The position numbers and the translations under genes are program-made. A stretch of 64,000 bases of DNA from Epiperipatus broadwayi (taxonomy: Eukaryota; Onychophora; Udeonychophora; Euonychophora; Peripatidae), in the NCBI GenBank assembly GCA_028023455.1, contig JAQFVV010012398.1, forward strand, positions 10,155,160 to 10,219,159, in the 5' to 3' direction. Positions 59,516 through 64,000 of the stretch are shown here, in pieces. Under the pieces are notes generated by a model. It did not search any database. It was not told the DNA's origin and worked only from the letters and a program-made list of their open reading frames with translations. Within the stretch, counting starts at the first letter, position 1. Every line of letters starts with the position of its first letter.

Positions 59516-59604
59516 ATTTTTTATGCCCAGACCATTAGTATTGGGTTATGTAACCTTTATTATAGTGTTTGTTAACAACATAACTCTGATATTGCAATAA
59601 CGTA

Positions 59605-60559
59605 CAACTGGGTCTCATTTTATATGGTAGATAGGTTCCACAGAAAACCCACATTAAAAAAAATCGCCCCAAAATAGACTACTTACCTTGAAAAATGGGG
59701 GATATGGTCTGTATTTTTCAGAATTTGCATAAAAGCAAAGTAATAAGGAAAAATTACTTTAAAATTCACATTAAAAAAATAAGCAAATAAAGTATGACTA
59801 ATAAAAAATTTCAAATATTTGAAAAAAATTAATACAAGACAAACTTTTTTTACTTTTTTTTATTAACTACAGTATTTAATTTTACATTTTTCATACATAT
59901 TTTAATCATTACCACTAGCGTTCATTTGTAAACTGATAAGAAATCAGATTCGATATGATGTGATGTATTGTGGCATCTCCTTAAATGAAATCAAGAATCT
60001 CTCAGCAATTATGCCCAGAAAAACCTGTTAGCCACTTTATTTTTATTCGTGATGTACAACTAGTGACAATTTTAGTCTTGTGCTGTGTTAATGGTTTTCT
60101 GTTTCTATATTTAAAAAATGACATCGCAATCAAAACAAAAAGATTATACATTATCATTAGAAAAATTATTTTCAATTTATAAAAATCTAAAAGATTATTT
60201 ATTTCTGTTATATATAACAAAATATGTTTTAAAAGTTTAAATTTTTTGAATATTTATTGCGATATTTTTATATTTAAGTATAAATCTTATTATTATTTAC
60301 TCATTAGTATAAATAGGTTATTTAGATAGAAGCTAAAATTCTAAATGCAGCTTCAGGCCATGTTCACATTAGCTGCTAATCTAATGTTATATTTTTGAAA
60401 AAAAAAAAAAAAGTATTTCAAGTCAAAATAAGTTATTAATAATTTAAATTTCTTGACATCTAATAAATATAGTGAAATATGAAAGATATTAAGAAGAAAT
60501 ATGAATCGCATAACTTCAAAATTGCATTAAAATAATCTGCATAAAATGAGACCCAGGTG
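59605..60559 (-). mobile_element. Tigger/pogo-like non-autonomous DNA transposon, copy 2
   Basis: Ends CAACTGGGTCTCATTTTATA and TGCATAAAATGAGACCCAGG, with TG at the border, flanked by TA on both sides (59,603-59,604 and 60,560-60,561), the target of Tc1/mariner/pogo elements. Read on the minus strand it aligns with 19,395-20,430 at both ends (for example AAAGCAAAGTAAT, CATATCCCCCATTTTTCAAG). About 100 bp near 59,950-60,045 are absent from copy 1 and match the LINE C 3' region at 40,045-40,125, so a LINE fragment inserted here. No transposase frame. Confidence 0.88.
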
Positions 60560-60599
60560 TAATTCTTTGAGCTCGCAATAAAATTTCTTGATAAAAAAA

Positions 60600-60790
60600 A
60601 ATCCTAAACTAAGTCTACCAAAGAATAAAACACATGCTTATGGTGGCAGAGTAAAATTTGATATTTCATTAAAACTATTTTGTTAAACAGTATGTAAATA
60701 GTTATGTTATCTATAACATTAAAATATTACAGATATTTTCTTTTTCTTAAGCGCAAAAAAAATAATAATGCACATAATAAATACTTTTAA
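60600..60790 (-). repeat. dispersed repeat Y, copy 2
   Basis: Reverse complement of 20,585-20,770: ATGCTTATGGTGGCAGAGTA, AACTATTTTGTTAAACAGTA, TGTAAATAGTTATG. Identity is high across about 150 bp. Confidence 0.7.
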
Positions 60791-62340
60791 TATAATCTAT
60801 TTATTGATGAAAGTGTGTGTTTAACATAGTTTATATTAGTTTAAGCGTATAGTGCAAATTACATATTATATTTTAATTTGTACTACAAGAGTTTTATTGC
60901 TATCGACATACCTATATATAAATGTATAGAGAAATAATTAGGATATGAACTTTGCTGTTAAATTTAAACTGGTTATTTATGGATATGTTTAGTTTTAAAA
61001 ACCGTAAAAGCATATTACACATGATTAAAAAATAATTTCAAAAACAATTTGTTTGACCAATTTTCATGAAAAATATTAATAATTATGTGTCCAAATGGGA
61101 GGAGGGGTAATTGAGCACCCCGACCTATATTAGTGGTAGAAAATGAATATATATGCTGGCCTAACATATATATAGCAGCTGCAAAAAAAACTGCATAGAC
61201 TAATACAAGCAAAAATGTCCTTAAATTAGTTAAATATTACAATTAATAAAAAAGTAATAAATCAAAAGCCATCAAAAAGTTTAATTAAGAGATATAGTGA
61301 CAGGAATCAGAAAAAAGTGAGTACCGAATTCAGTTACAAAAAAAAAAAAGGCCCAAAATGAAAAGTAATTTAATTTTATATTAACAAGCATCACATTTTA
61401 ATTGTCATCAAATGGTTAATTACAATAAAAATATTAGTAACGAATGTATTATAAATATTAAAATTAATAAATAAAACTATAGAAACATATTACACACGAT
61501 GAAAAAAGAATTTAATAAACCAAAATTACCTCAATGAAAGACAAGTGACCTGGTCACCCGAATGGACTAACCTTTGATCTCTCACTTTTTCGGAAAAGTT
61601 AAAAATATTAATAATACCATCAGACTAAAAAATTAAAATATATATATTTTTTTAAATATTTAAAATCTCAAAGTTTACATGAGTGAAATCCTATAATAAT
61701 TACATGAAAAATACCTAATGAATTTTGATCAGTGTATATTTGAGCAGGGAGGAAGAGGAATAGAAAGTTTGTTTACAACATTGTCTTCTTCACGTAAGGC
61801 ATTCCAAAGATTTTACACCTATGTGCAAAGTGGGAAAAGATAATGTTTTATCCATCGAACAAAATTAAACTTTTTTTTTTTTTTACAAAAATCTTATTTA
61901 TTTGTTAATATTGTATTTCTTAATAGTTTTCATTTCTTCAACTTTGCATTAACAATTAGCATTATATCGATACATATTGATTAAAAATTTTTTTTTCTTG
62001 GACCTATATAAATAAAAAATAAGATTTCATGGTATAATGATAAATGTATTTTTCTGATATGCCTATGAACTAAGATTTGAATCTTATGCCAACCAACCAT
62101 ATAGTTAGTAAATAGGCATTCTTAACTGAAAAATGAAGATCACAAGTAACTGGAATGATTAAATTAAAATCAATCTACTGATCATAACATCAAAATGATT
62201 GTCAAGTAATATATTGTTCTACTAATGAGAGACTTCATATTCTAAGAAGCTAAACTTGAAATTATTAATTATTTTTATAAATAAAATATAAAATATTTGT
62301 GAAAATATTATAATAAATATATGTAATATATGAAGAAATA
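60791..62340. other. AT-rich DNA, no feature seen
   Basis: No recognisable gene or transposon. T-run near 61,870-61,884. A slightly GC-richer patch at 61,540-61,590 holds GTGACCTGGTCACC, a 12-bp palindrome (GGTGACC-like). Confidence 0.45.
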
Positions 62341-63780
62341 GAATTTTTTTAGCAAAGTTATATACAAAATGTCTAAATGGTAAAGATGTACCGGATAATT
62401 GGAAGAATGCAGTAATAATATTAATATTTTAAAAAGGTGATAAAGAAGATATTAGAAATTACAGACCTATCAACCTTTTATCAGTTTTATATAAAATTTT
62501 TACCGAGATAATTACAACTCGTCTACAGAGAACATTGGATTTCCACCAACCAAGAGAACAAGCTGGATTTAAAAGTGGTTTTAGTACAGTAGATCATATC
62601 CAGGTGTTGAGAGAAGTTATAGAAAAGACAAATAAATATGAGTTGTCATTATGTTTTGGATTTGTAGATTATGAAAAGGCATTTGATTCTATAAACATTT
62701 CTTCAGTATTAAAGCATTGGATCATCAAGATATAGATCCAGGATATTGTCATATTTTAAAGAATATTTATAAAAATGCAACAGCAACAATTAGATTACAT
62801 AATGAGACTGGGAAAGTCAACATTGAGAAAGATGTAAGACAAGGTGACTCCATATCTCCAAAACTTTTTACAGCAGTGCTGCATGAAGTATTTTGTGGAT
62901 TAAAATGGAAAACTAAAGGAGTGAAAGTAAATGGAGATTATTTAAGTCATTTAGATTTCACAGATGATGTAGTTGTTTTTGCAAATAATGCTTCAGAGAT
63001 GCAGGATATGTTGCAGGAATTATCAGAGGAAAGTAGGACTAAAGATAAATGTTAAAAAGACTAAAGTAATGTTTAATCGATTTGCTCAAAATATGAAAAT
63101 AAAGATTGATTATGATGAATTAGAAGAAGTTAACAGTTACAAATACCTTGGTCAGATTATTAATACAGATAGAAACATAATGGAGGAAATTAATCATAGA
63201 ATTAAACTTGATTGGAGTGCTTTTGGTAAAAATAACGTGATACTAAAAGGAAATATGCCTATGTGTTTGAAAAGGTTTTTAACAAATGTGTTTTACCAGT
63301 TCCTACTTATGGATCTGAGAATTGGACACTAAATAGAAGAGCAATACAGAGACTTCAGACAACTCAAAGAAATATGGAGAGATGTATGTTGAGAGTAACA
63401 AGATGAAATCGAAAACGCAATGTATGGGTAAGAGAACAAACAGGTGTTACTGACCTCATTGAAAAAATTAAAAGATTGAAGTGGAATTGGGCTGGACATA
63501 TTGCTAGAAGAGATGATAATAGATGGACAATTGAAATTTTAAACTGGATTCCAAGAGATTGTAAAAGACCCAGAAAGAGGCCACATGTGAGATGGATGCA
63601 TGAAATAAGAAAGTGTGCAGGGGTGATGAGGAAAAGAGAAGCTAAAGATCGGAGAAGATGGATTAAACTTGGAGAGACCTTCATCCTGCAGTGGATTGAT
63701 AATGATGATGAATATATAAAGATACAAAGTAAGTATAATAAGATGACTATAATAAATAATGTTATGTTTCATGACTAGGT
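62341..63780 (+). pseudogene. LINE family D: endonuclease/RT-type retrotransposon, RT to C-terminus
   Basis: In order: DVPDNWKNAVIILIF, a stop, then KGDKEDIRNYRPINLLSVLY, QPREQAGFKSGFSTVDHI, motif A FGFVDYEKAFDSI, motif B KDVRQGDSISPKLFTAVLHE, motif C LDFTDDVVVFAN (usually FADD), YLGQIIN, LDWSAFGKNN, MPMCLKRF, then QRLQTTQRNMERCMLRVT, LKWNWAGHIARRDDNRWTIE and WIPRDCKRPRKRPHVRW, finishing near RRRWIKLGETFILQWID. This is the RT and C-terminal region of an RTE-like LINE common in invertebrates. Frame changes near 62,730, 63,030 and 63,300, and the stop near 62,430, make it inactive. The N-terminal endonuclease is absent (5' truncated). A GATAATGATGATGAA tract follows the coding end. Confidence 0.9.
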
Positions 63781-64000
63781 AAGCATATTCATCGAACATT
63801 ATGCAGAAAAGAGAAAACAATGATTTCAAATCACACCTAACTACCACTAAACCATCAGCCCAGAGCATTATTTATTAATTTTCAAATGACATATTACATA
63901 ACTGATTAGTCCTATTATATCTATAGTAAAATGTTTTGTGGTAAAAAAAAGAAAGAAAGAAGCTTTTAGATAAGTTACATACAATTTTAGAATGATTTAT
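63781..64000. other. 3' flank of LINE D, no further feature
   Basis: AT-rich sequence to the window end, with an A-run and AGAAAGAAAGAAG near 63,943-63,961. No gene seen. Confidence 0.5.

Overview
The window is very AT-rich (by eye close to three quarters A+T) and has no convincing host gene. The longest open frames outside repeats are low-complexity runs of about 60-130 codons with no recognisable domain. It is packed with interspersed repeats, (TA)n microsatellites and long inverted repeats. The mix (several non-LTR retrotransposon families, Penelope-like elements, tRNA-derived SINEs, hAT-like and Tigger/pogo-like DNA elements, degenerate LTR elements) points to intergenic or intronic DNA of an invertebrate animal. 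The sequence does not fix the phylum; a lophotrochozoan or chelicerate would fit.

Layout. 0-5 kb: a decayed LINE reverse-transcriptase fragment (family A), two copies of a tRNA-derived SINE (one with a 17-bp target-site duplication), a palindromic MITE and a dispersed repeat. 5-11.7 kb: AT-rich DNA with nothing recognisable. 11.8-15.8 kb: a cluster of Penelope-like elements (PLEs). One carries a CxCGK-type GIY-YIG end; two copies of another meet head-to-head at about 14,185, with a YIDD reverse-transcriptase box at the junction. 17-26 kb: hairpin-headed repeats, a Tigger-like element (19,395-20,430), a LINE ORF1 zinc-knuckle fragment, and a palindrome of almost 0.9 kb (25,242-26,130) whose arms each hold a SINE-like unit. 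28-33.8 kb: two plus-strand copies of LINE family B, with a minus-strand Ty3/gypsy-like 3' end between them (integrase tail, polypurine tract and LTR, 31,664-32,640).

37.5-41.2 kb: a miniature LTR retrotransposon on the minus strand (37,570-39,618). It has TG...CA LTRs, a candidate primer-binding site and polypurine tract, and only about 276 bp inside. Its LTRs contain an expandable 19/20-bp minisatellite, and it sits in a dispersed repeat whose uninterrupted paralogue lies 2 kb away. A LINE family C 3' end follows. 43.9-45.9 kb: a 1,961-bp hAT-like element with a perfect 8-bp target duplication and an internal array of about five units. 48-51.4 kb: a family A fragment and a long minus-strand family B copy. 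53-55.2 kb: two long (TA)n tracts and a 606-bp palindrome. 56-59.5 kb: the most complete family B copy. 59.6-60.6 kb: a second Tigger-like element in inverted orientation. 62.3-63.8 kb: a LINE (family D) with clear RT motifs but several frameshifts.

All coding relics are broken by stops or frameshifts, so nothing here appears able to move by itself. I found no CRISPR array, operon, rRNA or intact tRNA gene. Family assignments come from motifs recognised by eye; no database search was run.
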